The notes under the pieces: model-generated
What the model saw: only the letters and a program-made list of their open reading frames with translations
What the model was told of the DNA's origin: nothing
The model's database searches: none
From: JAEYZM01 sp943372195
Lineage (GTDB): Bacteria; Bacteroidota; Bacteroidia; Sphingobacteriales; Sphingobacteriaceae
NCBI GenBank assembly: GCA_943372195.1
Contig: CALRXS010000002.1
Span: 62,001-126,000, forward strand
Reading direction: 5' to 3'
Length of the DNA: 64,000 bases
In this document: positions 22,973 to 32,414 of the stretch, one piece after another
Layout: each line of letters starts with the position of its first letter
How positions within the stretch are numbered: position 1 is the stretch's first letter
Program-made: the position numbers and the translations under genes

Positions 22973-25900
22973 ATGATAAAACAATTACTAGCTAAAGCAT
23001 TATTTATTGTCGCATTATTTGTGACAGTGAATGCAAGCGCACAATCAACACATACCATTACGGTTGCTCCGAATGGTACTTTAACGTTTAGTCCAGCTAA
23101 CATTACTTGTTCTGTAGGCGACACTGTACGATTCTTTTGGGGATCAACATCAGGTGGTTCACATCCGACTCAATCAACAAGCGGACCTGTTTCAATTGCA
23201 TTACATACATTAGATGCAACTAATACACAGTTCAAAGTAGTTATGACAGCTACTGGTACAGTAAATTACGAGTGTGTACCTCACGCAGGTGCAGGAATGG
23301 TTGGAACAATTACAGTAAATGCTGCCCCAGCAAGTAATGTAATATTAACTGAAAACTTCAATTATACAGCTGCCTCAGCATTAACTACAAATGGATATAC
23401 AGCACACAGTGGTGCAGGTACTAACCCAATTTCTGTTGTAAGTCCGGGATTAACTTATACTGGTTCTACCGTATCAAATATTGGTGGCGCTGCATCATTA
23501 ACAACTACTGGTGAAGATGTTAACAAAACATTTACTCCAGTAACATCTGGTTCAGTTTATGCATCATTCTTATTAAACGTAAGTGCAGCACAAGCTACTG
23601 GTGATTATTTTTTCCATTTTGGTATAAATCCTTTTGCTACAACTAATTTACTAGGAAGAACATTTATTAAATCAAGTGGAGCTGGTTATGTGATGGGTAT
23701 TTCAAAAGGTAGTTCTCCTGCTGCAGTATATTCAAGCACTGTATTAAACTTTAACCAAACTTATCAACTAGTAGTAAAATATACAATTAATACTCCAGGT
23801 ACTACAGATGACTTAGTGGCTATATACATCGAACCTACTTTAGGTGCAGCTGAGCCAGTGGCGGCAGTTGTTGGTACAGCAGGTGGTACAGACGTATCAT
23901 CAGCAGGTATTGGATCAATAGCTTTAAGACAAGGAACTGCAGCAAACGCAGCCACTTTAAAAGTTGACGGATTAATTGTTGGTAATACATGGTCTTCAGT
24001 AACACCTGCAGCCGTAATTCCACCAGCAGTGAGATTCAATCCGACGACATTAACTGTTAACGAAAACGCAGGTACAGCTACTGTATCGGTTTCATTAGCG
24101 AATGCAAATGCAAATGCAACAAGTGTTGATGTAGTAATTAAAGGCGGTTCTGCAACAGCGGGTTCTGACTATACTTTTACTTCACAAACTGTTACTTTCC
24201 CAGCAAATTCTACAACTGCTCAAACTTTCACTATTCCGATCATCGATGATACAAATCAAGAAAATGATGAAACGATTGAATTAGTTTTAAGAAACAATAC
24301 AAACAGTTCTACAATAAATGCTGACTCAACATTGACAATAACAATACCTGCGAATGATATCGCTGCTCCTGTTGTAACAATCAGCAGTGCTGATACAATC
24401 AATACAACTGAAGGTCAATCAGTAGTTGTTACTTTATCAATTGCGAATGCAAACACAAATGCAACATCAGTTAAACTTGCTTTAAAAAATACATCTACCG
24501 CATCTGCAGCAGATTTAAGCAGTTTTGATGCTACAAATGGTGTTACTTATACTTTCCCTGCAAATTCATCTGCATCAATTTCTGATACAATTGATATTGT
24601 AGACGATAACATAGCTGAATTAGCTGAAAATGCAGTTTTAGTTTTAAGAGATGCTACTAATTCAGCATTGATTGGTTCTGACTCATTGAAAACAATTATT
24701 ATTGCAACAAACGATCAACCATTAATGGCTCATTTCGTGGGCACTACTGCAAACGCTAATGAAAATGCTGGTACAATAAATGTTAGCGTAATGGCTATGG
24801 CTTCTACTACTACAGGTTCTACTAGTTTCGATGTAGTTTTAAAATCATCAACTGCAACTGCAGGCTCAGACTTTAACTTTAGTGCTACTACAATTACTAT
24901 ACCTGGAGGAAAAGATTCAACTGTTGTTTTACCTATCAATATCATAAACGATACTGATGTTGAAACAGATGAAAACATTGTCTTGGTGATCAGAAATATC
25001 ACTAACAATGGAATGGCATCTGACTCTATTTACACAATCACTATAAAAAGTGATGACATTGCATCGTATTCAATTTCTCAAATCAGAGAAAATGATGCAA
25101 ATGGTGTTTCTTTATTAACTGGTACAAAGGTTAATGTGAAAGGTATTGTTTACGGTGTAGATATGCAAGGCTCAGCTACAAGCTTACAATATACATTAAT
25201 TGATCCATCTGCTGGTGTTGGTATCTTCAGATCAGGAGCAAATAACCCACCTCCTATTACGATTGTACCTGTTGAGGGTGACTCTGCTAGTGTTTGGGGA
25301 ACTGTTGGTGAATTCAACGGATTAACTCAAATTAACATGGATTCAATCAAGATTATTTCAAGTGGAAATACATTGAAGCAACCAAGAGTAATTACATCTT
25401 TAGACGAAACTACAGAGTCAAATTTAGTAATATTCAGAAATGCTGTTGCAATTGATACTACTGCTAATACTGGTTCTGGTACTACTGTAATCATTGCATC
25501 AGGTACCGATACTTTAACTTTAAGAGTGGATGCTGATGTTACATTATTTGGACAAGCATTACCAGCTAAATTTAACGTAGTTGGTTTAGGTGGTCAATTC
25601 GACAACTCAAATCCGAAGAACTCTGGTTACCAATTACTACCTCGTTCAGTTGCAGATGTTACTGCTGTTGTAGATCCTGCAGTTACATTAGACTCAGCTA
25701 CTTATTCAGTTTCTGAAGCTACTGCTACAAAAACTGTAAGAGTTAAATTAAGTACTCCATCAAATGGTACATCTACTGTAAACATTGCAGTTACAGGTGG
25801 AACAGCTACTTCAGCTGATTATCAATTTGTAGGTGGATTAGTAACGTTTGCACATGGTGAGTCTGAAAAATCATTCGATTTCAGTATTACAAATGATGCA

Positions 25901-26257
25901 GCTACAGAAACTAATGAAACTGTAATATTTGGATTATCAAATGCAGTAAACGCTACATTAGGTACTCCTAGCTCAGCTACATTAACGATTATCGATAATG
26001 ATGCAATCGGCTTAAACGCTAATAAAGTAGAAAACTTAAACATCTACCCTAACCCAACTAAAGATATATTATACTTAACTGCTTCTGAGAAGATCAATAC
26101 AGTAAATATCATCAACATGATGGGTCAAGTAGTAAAGAGTGTTAAAGTAAATGCTAACAATACAAATATCAACGTTGAAGATTTATCAGCAGGTATTTAC
26201 AGTGTTGTAGTGAATAGCGATAATGCTCAATCAACTCAAAAATTAATTGTGAAGTAA
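22973..26257 (+). CDS. T9SS-exported multidomain protein: cupredoxin, Calx-beta repeats, OB-like region
   Basis: 1094 residues from the ATG at 22973 (signal peptide MIKQLLAKALFIVALFVTVNASA|Q). Domains, approximate: 24-117 plastocyanin-like, with type-1 copper ligands His (GGSHPTQ), Cys, His and Met (YECVPHAGAGM); 118-345 beta-sandwich; three Calx-beta repeats (about 349-690); 700-905 an OB-fold-like region ('VNVKGIVYGVDMQG...GTVGEFNGLTQI'); a fourth Calx-beta (905-1010); 1020-1094 the T9SS type A sorting domain ('NLNIYPNPTKDILYL', 'GIYSVVVNS', 'QKLIVK'). It would cross the outer membrane by T9SS and stay on the surface or be released. Copper or calcium binding is predicted from motifs only. 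A clear terminator follows. Confidence 0.92.
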   Translation: MIKQLLAKALFIVALFVTVNASAQSTHTITVAPNGTLTFSPANITCSVGDTVRFFWGSTSGGSHPTQSTSGPVSIALHTLDATNTQFKVVMTATGTVNYECVPHAGAGMVGTITVNAAPASNVILTENFNYTAASALTTNGYTAHSGAGTNPISVVSPGLTYTGSTVSNIGGAASLTTTGEDVNKTFTPVTSGSVYASFLLNVSAAQATGDYFFHFGINPFATTNLLGRTFIKSSGAGYVMGISKGSSPAAVYSSTVLNFNQTYQLVVKYTINTPGTTDDLVAIYIEPTLGAAEPVAAVVGTAGGTDVSSAGIGSIALRQGTAANAATLKVDGLIVGNTWSSVTPAAVIPPAVRFNPTTLTVNENAGTATVSVSLANANANATSVDVVIKGGSATAGSDYTFTSQTVTFPANSTTAQTFTIPIIDDTNQENDETIELVLRNNTNSSTINADSTLTITIPANDIAAPVVTISSADTINTTEGQSVVVTLSIANANTNATSVKLALKNTSTASAADLSSFDATNGVTYTFPANSSASISDTIDIVDDNIAELAENAVLVLRDATNSALIGSDSLKTIIIATNDQPLMAHFVGTTANANENAGTINVSVMAMASTTTGSTSFDVVLKSSTATAGSDFNFSATTITIPGGKDSTVVLPINIINDTDVETDENIVLVIRNITNNGMASDSIYTITIKSDDIASYSISQIRENDANGVSLLTGTKVNVKGIVYGVDMQGSATSLQYTLIDPSAGVGIFRSGANNPPPITIVPVEGDSASVWGTVGEFNGLTQINMDSIKIISSGNTLKQPRVITSLDETTESNLVIFRNAVAIDTTANTGSGTTVIIASGTDTLTLRVDADVTLFGQALPAKFNVVGLGGQFDNSNPKNSGYQLLPRSVADVTAVVDPAVTLDSATYSVSEATATKTVRVKLSTPSNGTSTVNIAVTGGTATSADYQFVGGLVTFAHGESEKSFDFSITNDAATETNETVIFGLSNAVNATLGTPSSATLTIIDNDAIGLNANKVENLNIYPNPTKDILYLTASEKINTVNIINMMGQVVKSVKVNANNTNINVEDLSAGIYSVVVNSDNAQSTQKLIVK

Positions 26258-26281
26258 TTCACATACTCAATAAACAAAAAG

Positions 26282-26306
26282 CCCATCAGAAATGATGGGT
26301 TTTTTT
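26282..26306 (+). terminator. Intrinsic terminator after the T9SS cargo gene
   Basis: CCCATCA / TGATGGG stem (7 bp) with a GAAA tetraloop and a run of seven T. It begins 25 nt past the stop codon; a preceding A run would extend the stem. Confidence 0.85.
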
Positions 26307-26379
26307 GTTTATTATTGAAACTTAAAACATACATTGATGTTTGAATTATATACGTTCTAAATAAATAATCAAAAATATC

Positions 26380-27702
26380 ATGTCGATCGATATACCCAAT
26401 TCATCATTTCCAAGAGTAGTCATAGTAGGCGGCGGATTTGGTGGTATACAATTAGCCAAAAGTCTTAAGAATAAAGAAGTACAAGTTTTAATGATTGATA
26501 AGCACAATTATCATACATTTCAACCTTTATTATATCAAGTAGCAACTGGCGGGTTAGAACCAGATTCAATCGCTTTTCCTCTTCGAAAGGTATTTAAAGA
26601 TCATAACAATGTATTTTTCAGAGTAGCCAATGCTGAACGTATTGACGCTGAAAACAATGTATTGGTAACCAATATCGGAAATATAAAATATGACCATTTA
26701 GTAATTGCTACAGGCTCAACCACCAATTTCTTTGGCAATGAAACCATAGAAAACAATTCAATGCCTATGAAAACTATTCCCGAGGCATTGAACCTTAGAA
26801 GCTTGATTTTACAGAGCTTTGAAGAAGCTTTATTAAAAGACAGCATCAATGAACAAGAAGCATTGATGAATTTTGTGATTGTTGGTGGCGGTCCGACTGG
26901 AGTGGAAACAGCGGGTGCCTTAGCCGAATTAAAGATGCACGTATTGCCCAATGACTACCCAGATTTAGATTTGCGAAGAATGCAAATCAACTTGGTAGAA
27001 AACAACGAAAGGTTGTTAAGTAGCATGTCAGTTGAAGCATCGAATCAAGCAGAGAACTTTCTGAAAGAACTAGGTGTAATGATTCGTACAAACGATGCAG
27101 TTTTATCGTACGACGGATTAAAAGCGGTGTTGAAAAGTGGTAAGGAGTTAGAGAGTACTAATTTAATCTGGACAGCCGGTGTGAAAGGTGCGATTATAGA
27201 AGGATTAGATAAAGCTGAGTTTTTTAGAGGAGGTAGATTCTTAGTTGACGAATACAATAAAGTAAAAGGATACGATAATGTGTATGCATTAGGAGATGTT
27301 GCTGCAATGATATCAGAAGACTATCCGAATGGTCACCCAGGTGTAGCGCAAGTTGCCTTACAACAAGCAAAGAATTTAGCACTAAACATTGTATCAGCAT
27401 TAAATGGTAGAAAGTTAAAAGCTTTTAAATATTTCAACATGGGTTCTATGGCTACAGTTGGTAGAAATAAAGCAGTGGTCGATTTACCTTTTATCAGATT
27501 CCAAGGATTTTTCGCTTGGTTTGTGTGGATGTTTTTACATTTGTTATTCTTAGTCGGATTTAGAAATAAGATGGTGGTATTGATAAACTGGATCTGGAAT
27601 TATTTCAGTTACGATAGAGGAACGAGATTAATCATACGTCCGTTTAAAAAGAATAAAGATATTATGGCTGAAGAAAAACAGCTAATACACAATAATACTT
27701 AG
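26380..27702 (+). CDS. ndh: Type II NADH:quinone oxidoreductase (NDH-2)
   Basis: 440 residues. FAD-binding Rossmann motif 'VVIVGGGFGGIQLAKSL' (13-29), NADH-binding 'FVIVGGGPTGVETAGALAEL' near 167-186, and 'YALGDVAA' closing the FAD site. The C-terminal tail (about 360-410: 'FFAWFVWMFLHLLFLVGFRN') is hydrophobic, matching the monotopic membrane anchor. It passes electrons from NADH to menaquinone at the inner membrane without pumping protons. The gene ends 1 nt before the HMG-CoA lyase start. Confidence 0.93.
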   Translation: MSIDIPNSSFPRVVIVGGGFGGIQLAKSLKNKEVQVLMIDKHNYHTFQPLLYQVATGGLEPDSIAFPLRKVFKDHNNVFFRVANAERIDAENNVLVTNIGNIKYDHLVIATGSTTNFFGNETIENNSMPMKTIPEALNLRSLILQSFEEALLKDSINEQEALMNFVIVGGGPTGVETAGALAELKMHVLPNDYPDLDLRRMQINLVENNERLLSSMSVEASNQAENFLKELGVMIRTNDAVLSYDGLKAVLKSGKELESTNLIWTAGVKGAIIEGLDKAEFFRGGRFLVDEYNKVKGYDNVYALGDVAAMISEDYPNGHPGVAQVALQQAKNLALNIVSALNGRKLKAFKYFNMGSMATVGRNKAVVDLPFIRFQGFFAWFVWMFLHLLFLVGFRNKMVVLINWIWNYFSYDRGTRLIIRPFKKNKDIMAEEKQLIHNNT

Positions 27703-27703
27703 A

Positions 27704-28558
27704 ATGAACCAAGTTAAAATAGTTGAATGCCCTAGAGATGCAATGCAAGGTATTCAAGAATTTATATCTACAGATTTAAAAGTTGAATACATCAACTCTT
27801 TATTAGAAGTTGGATTCGATACTATCGATTTTGGAAGTTTTGTTTCACCAAAAGCAATACCACAAATGAGAGATACAGCTGAAGTTTTGAATCAATTAAA
27901 TTTAGATAATACTCATTCAAAACTTCTTGCAATTGTAGCAAATACTAGAGGTGCAGAAGATGCAACTAAATTTGAGGAGATTCATTACCTAGGTTTCCCA
28001 TTCAGTATTTCAGAAACCTTTCAAATAAGAAATACCAATTCTACTATTGAACAATCATTAATAAGCGTTTCTGAAATTCAAAATCTAGCAATTAAAACCA
28101 ATAAAAAATTATTGGTATATATTTCAATGGGATTCGGTAACCCTTATGGCGATGAATGGAGTGTTGAAGTGGTTGAAAAATGGACCAAAAAACTTTTTGA
28201 TTTAGGCATTAGAGATATAGCATTTGCTGATACAGTAGGTATATCAAACACTGAAAATATAAATTACCTATTTAGCAATATAGCACCCCTATTTAAAGAG
28301 ATAGAATTCAGTGCACATTTACATTCAACACCAGAACAACGCATCGAGAAAATCAATGCAGCTTATCTAGCAGGTTGTAGAAAGTTTGATGTAGCAATAA
28401 AAGGTTATGGTGGCTGTCCGATGGCTGCTGATGACCTAACCGGTAATATATCAACAGAAAGCTTATTGCTTTATTTAGATGATAATAAAGTCGAACATTC
28501 GATTGATCAAAATAAATTCAATCAATCGATGTTACTTTCTTCTAAAATATTTCATTAA
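27704..28558 (+). CDS. Hydroxymethylglutaryl-CoA lyase
   Basis: 284 residues, DRE-TIM metallolyase fold. 'KIVECPRDAMQGI' is the first strand with the conserved Arg-Asp; 'VGFDTIDFGSFVSPKAIPQM' follows; 'FSAHLHSTPEQ' carries the metal-binding HxH; 'GYGGCPMAADDLTGN' is the HMG-CoA lyase signature with the catalytic Cys. It splits HMG-CoA into acetyl-CoA and acetoacetate, the last step of leucine breakdown. Leucine dehydrogenase is also in this window but 14 kb away. It overlaps the convergent exonuclease by 4 bp. Confidence 0.92.
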   Translation: MNQVKIVECPRDAMQGIQEFISTDLKVEYINSLLEVGFDTIDFGSFVSPKAIPQMRDTAEVLNQLNLDNTHSKLLAIVANTRGAEDATKFEEIHYLGFPFSISETFQIRNTNSTIEQSLISVSEIQNLAIKTNKKLLVYISMGFGNPYGDEWSVEVVEKWTKKLFDLGIRDIAFADTVGISNTENINYLFSNIAPLFKEIEFSAHLHSTPEQRIEKINAAYLAGCRKFDVAIKGYGGCPMAADDLTGNISTESLLLYLDDNKVEHSIDQNKFNQSMLLSSKIFH

Positions 28559-29367
28559 GACTTTTGAAAAGTTCTGAGTCTTAACTCAGTTAATTTTTTC
28601 TTAGTATATAATGGGAATACACCATTCATCATCCAGTCATAATAACTAGGTTCTTGTTGAAACACATCAGACACTTTTTTGCCTTTGTGTTTACCGAAAT
28701 TAAATACTTCGTCGCCATTATCATTAAAAACCATAGTACCTGCGAAGTCTACATTTTTCTGTACTTGTGTAAACTTATGTAGGGCTTCTACATCGTTCTG
28801 AACTGGTATAAGTTTATTCCCTTTTTTATCAGTGTATTCAGCGTTCTCATATCTCTCTATTTGTGATAAAAGAACTTCATATGTTGCTCTAATATCAGCC
28901 TCAGCAGAATGAGCATTTTCAAGCTCTTTGTTGCAATAAAATTTATAGGCTGCCTTTAAAGTTCTTTGTTCCATTTGATGAAAAATATTTTGAACATCAA
29001 CGAACTTGCGCTTACTAATATCGAACTCTACTTCTGCACGTAAGAATTCTTCCATTAAAATTGGGATGTCAAATTTATTAGAATTATATCCCGCTAAATC
29101 GCAGTTCTCTAAAAATTGAGCTAAGCCTTTCGCAATCTGTTTGAATGAAGGTGCATCTTGTACATCTTCATCATATATGCCGTGAATCAATGACGACTCA
29201 AGAGGTATTGGAATACCCGGATTGATGCGTTTAGTTTTAGTTTCTTCAGTACCATCAATATTTATTTTGAGAACAGAAATTTCCACTATTCTATCTGAGG
29301 CTACATTGATGCCTGTTGACTCTATGTCAAAAAATGCTAGAGGCTTTTTTAATTTTAATTGTATCAT
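28555..29367 (-). CDS. DnaQ-like 3'-5' exonuclease
   Basis: 270 residues. DEDD exonuclease fold: D14 and E16 in 'LAFFDIESTGI', 'AGYNSNKFDIPIL' for the second Asp, and 'NAHSAEADIRATYEVL' with the catalytic His/Asp of the DEDDh type. A C-terminal segment 'FNFGKHKGKKVSDVF' then 'YYDWMM' (about 220-250) is the small 'F-GK-KG' module seen attached to bacterial DnaQ-like proteins. It is not fused to a polymerase, so it is either the proofreading subunit or a separate repair exonuclease. Confidence 0.88.
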   Translation of the reverse strand: MIQLKLKKPLAFFDIESTGINVASDRIVEISVLKINIDGTEETKTKRINPGIPIPLESSLIHGIYDEDVQDAPSFKQIAKGLAQFLENCDLAGYNSNKFDIPILMEEFLRAEVEFDISKRKFVDVQNIFHQMEQRTLKAAYKFYCNKELENAHSAEADIRATYEVLLSQIERYENAEYTDKKGNKLIPVQNDVEALHKFTQVQKNVDFAGTMVFNDNGDEVFNFGKHKGKKVSDVFQQEPSYYDWMMNGVFPLYTKKKLTELRLRTFQKS

Positions 29368-29396
29368 TAATACCTATTGAAGCAACAATATAAACA

Positions 29397-30263
29397 TTAT
29401 TCTTCAATTAACACACCCATTCTACCCATTTGATAATCACGGTATGCTTGCATTATTTCGGTTTCAGAGTTCATGACGAACGGACCTTGAGAGACTTTTT
29501 TCTCAGGTATTTCTTCACCTGTTAAGAATAATATCTTTACTTCTTCTAATGCTTCAATTTGAATATCAGTGCCTTCTAATTCAAATCGTACAGCATTTAA
29601 AGCATCTACAATACCAAAGCCATCTACTTTAATTTTACCAGATAATAGATATATCAATGATTCATGCTTTGCTGGTACTTCCAAATTTATTTTAGCTCCA
29701 GCTTTCATATATAAAGTAGCAGCATTTAAAGGCGATAGAGATGGTATTGGGCCTTTCAAACCATTTAACTCACCCGAGATAATATACAATTCAGCATCAT
29801 CCGAAGTAGTTTTATAAACAGGGGTATCTTCTTTTGATAATGGATAATATTTAGGTTCATCCATTTTATACTTAGCCGGTGTATTTATCCAGAGTTGAAT
29901 TAACTCTTGCACACCCCCTAATTCTTGTATGTTTTCAGGCGGACGTTCACTGTGTATGACACCCATACCAGCATTCATCCATTGAGTACCACCTGCTTCT
30001 ATGATGCTATTGTTTCCCCTACTATCTCTATGATGCACTCCACCCTGAAAAATAAATGAGACAGGTGAAAAGCCTCGGTGAGGATGCGGACCTACACCTG
30101 CATGTTTAGCGGGTATATGCGTAGGTACTTTCGTGTTTAAATGGTGTAATAGTATAAACGGTCCAATTTGATCGACATTATTCGTAGGGAAAGGTTGTCT
30201 GATTGGCATGCCCCCCATATCATATGGGTGTGCATATAAAATTTGTTTTACTTGCTTTTTCAT
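29397..30263 (-). CDS. Pirin family protein
   Basis: 288 residues, bicupin. 'HPHRGFSPVSFIFQGGVHHRDSRGN' contains the metal-binding His cluster of the N-terminal cupin (about 63-85), 'MNAGMGVIHSERPP' the next His-Glu, and the C-terminal cupin includes 'ESLIYLLSGKIKVDGFG'. Some bacterial pirins have quercetinase activity; the role here is unknown. Lies between the exonuclease and the histidine kinase, all on the minus strand. Confidence 0.92.
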   Translation of the reverse strand: MKKQVKQILYAHPYDMGGMPIRQPFPTNNVDQIGPFILLHHLNTKVPTHIPAKHAGVGPHPHRGFSPVSFIFQGGVHHRDSRGNNSIIEAGGTQWMNAGMGVIHSERPPENIQELGGVQELIQLWINTPAKYKMDEPKYYPLSKEDTPVYKTTSDDAELYIISGELNGLKGPIPSLSPLNAATLYMKAGAKINLEVPAKHESLIYLLSGKIKVDGFGIVDALNAVRFELEGTDIQIEALEEVKILFLTGEEIPEKKVSQGPFVMNSETEIMQAYRDYQMGRMGVLIEE

Positions 30264-30283
30264 ATTGATGTTATAACATCTAA

Positions 30284-32377
30284 TTATGAGTTTTGTTTGT
30301 GAGTAGGCAGACTGATGATAAACTCAGTACCTTTTGAGTCTGAATTGAAGGTTAAATGACCCATATGATCCTCTACGATCTGCTTAACAAGTGTTAAACC
30401 TAATCCGAATGTCGGCTCCCCCTCTGTACCCAAACGTCTCACCAATGGATCTGCATCAAATACCATTGATTTAATTCTATCTGGTATACCTATACCTTCA
30501 TCTTTTATGTGGATGTTAACGATGTCTTTAGTACTGGTGGTAAAAATAGAAATCTTAGTATTTCTATGACTGAACTTTATAGCGTTTTGAACGATATTAC
30601 TCAATGCTCTACGTAGACTCTCTTGGTGTACGTAAATTTCAGTAAGGTTATCAGCATTTTTGATGATGAGCTCTATATTTTTTTGTTTTGCCTTAAAGTA
30701 ATTGGTATCTATCACTTGATTAATGAGTTCATTACATATTACAGCTTGATACGTTTTTTCTCGTAACGTGCCATTAGATTTTGAAAATAATAAAATCTCT
30801 TGAACCAAATCATTATTATTCAGTAAGGTAGTATGTATTGATTTTAGAAGTTCTTTTTCATTCGACTGAATATTCTCTGATTTTAGTAGTTGATTGATAA
30901 TACTTACCACTTGAATATTCGGAGCTTGAAGATCATGTGCTAACATATTCATGATTCTATTCTTTTCAATATCTCGCTTTTTTAATGCATCAATATTTTT
31001 TAGAATTTCATCGTTAGCATGTTTTAATAAATCAGTTTGCTCAGAAATTTTTGAATTTGCATCTACTAATTGTCTTTGTCTATCTCTAAATTGAGTCAAT
31101 AGAATAAATGATATAAACAAGCCAATAATAAAAATGATAGATACGGTTATAGAAATATAGAAGTATATATTATTGATCTTATTTTCTCTTTGTAAGATGT
31201 TTATTTGATTTTCGTTTTCTAAAGATTGAATTGATAACAGAATATCAGAATTTTTAATAGAGCTATTAATTCTGTCGAGTGAATCTTTCAAATTAATCGA
31301 TTTAGCTTGAAAATCATATGCTAATTTGTATTGACCTTTTTTATTATAAAATTTTGATTTCAGTTTATAAATCTTGTAAAGCTCTAATTCTGAATTCAAT
31401 GAATCATCATATCTATCTGCAATCGAAATAGTTTTAATAAAATTTGCATCATCATTTTTATCAATATAGATTTCAGCAAGTGCATAAACAGATGTTAAAG
31501 CATCGTTATAATCTAAATTGGGTAAAGTATTTATCTGGATGTTTTTTTCTAATAGAGGTATTGCTTCTTCGTATTTTCTTTTTGCTATGTATGCTTTACC
31601 AGTATTTCCACTGATTACACCAGTAGCCATTTTCTTATATTTATCTTGAGAAATATCTGTAGCAACAATACCTTCTACAATTTCAGCTGCCTTGTTGTAA
31701 TAATAAATACTTGAATCGTAAACTCCTATTTTATAAAAACACAATCCGATGTTACTCGTAATCTCTTGTTGCTTATATATAGAATTAAACCCTCCATTAC
31801 AATTATTATATTTCTCGTACGATTGTTTAAAGAAGGTAATCGACTCTGCATATTTCTCTTGTTTAAATAAAATAATAGCTAATCTATAATCATACTGGGC
31901 TAATTGACAAAAGCTACTTATTTTTTCACTTGCAGTACGTCCTTCATATAAATATTTATATGCAACTTGATAATTTCCGAGTAAGAAATATATATCACCT
32001 TTTAATAAAATTGCATTTACATAATGAGATTGATATTTATCAACAGAATATATCTCTTCAATATATTGATTTAATATTTCAAGCGCTTTCTCATATTTTC
32101 CTATACGTGAATAACCATAAGCCTCTCTCACAAGAACATTGTATTTGAAATCTAATACATTTTCAAACTTGTTAGTTTTCTTAATAGAATCAACTAATAA
32201 GAATAATTCATCGAATTCTCTTAATTCGATTTTATGCTCTAGACCATTAATAGTAGATGAATCTTCAGAGCTAAGCTTTGGAGTAATTAATTGATTGCTA
32301 TCTATCTTTTCTTTACAAGCAAAGAAAAGAAAGATTACTGCTAAGTATATCGAGTACCTGTAAAGAGGTTTGATCAT
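30284..32377 (-). CDS. Lipoprotein-like TPR sensor histidine kinase
   Basis: 697 residues. N-terminus has a lipobox-like sequence (FLFFAC). Residues about 40-370 are TPR repeats ('YEKALEILNQYIEEI', 'YYNKAAEIV', 'KYEEAIPLLEKNI'), presumably periplasmic. A short coiled region, one membrane helix (about 403-427), another coiled coil, then HisKA with phospho-acceptor H481 in MLAHDLQAPN, and HATPase with N box NIVQNAIKFSH, G1 DEGIGIP and G2 FGLGLTL. It would autophosphorylate after a periplasmic signal. No response regulator is adjacent, so the partner is elsewhere. A lipid anchor plus a membrane helix would tether both ends of the sensor. Confidence 0.9.
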   Translation of the reverse strand: MIKPLYRYSIYLAVIFLFFACKEKIDSNQLITPKLSSEDSSTINGLEHKIELREFDELFLLVDSIKKTNKFENVLDFKYNVLVREAYGYSRIGKYEKALEILNQYIEEIYSVDKYQSHYVNAILLKGDIYFLLGNYQVAYKYLYEGRTASEKISSFCQLAQYDYRLAIILFKQEKYAESITFFKQSYEKYNNCNGGFNSIYKQQEITSNIGLCFYKIGVYDSSIYYYNKAAEIVEGIVATDISQDKYKKMATGVISGNTGKAYIAKRKYEEAIPLLEKNIQINTLPNLDYNDALTSVYALAEIYIDKNDDANFIKTISIADRYDDSLNSELELYKIYKLKSKFYNKKGQYKLAYDFQAKSINLKDSLDRINSSIKNSDILLSIQSLENENQINILQRENKINNIYFYISITVSIIFIIGLFISFILLTQFRDRQRQLVDANSKISEQTDLLKHANDEILKNIDALKKRDIEKNRIMNMLAHDLQAPNIQVVSIINQLLKSENIQSNEKELLKSIHTTLLNNNDLVQEILLFSKSNGTLREKTYQAVICNELINQVIDTNYFKAKQKNIELIIKNADNLTEIYVHQESLRRALSNIVQNAIKFSHRNTKISIFTTSTKDIVNIHIKDEGIGIPDRIKSMVFDADPLVRRLGTEGEPTFGLGLTLVKQIVEDHMGHLTFNSDSKGTEFIISLPTHKQNS

Positions 32378-32414
32378 TTCAACCTAAATATACATTATTA
32401 GTCATAACTTACAA

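Noticed and set aside
23764..25008. Minus-strand frames inside the T9SS cargo gene
   Set aside because: They mirror the Thr/Ala/Val-rich repeats of the real gene; low-complexity translations without start signals.
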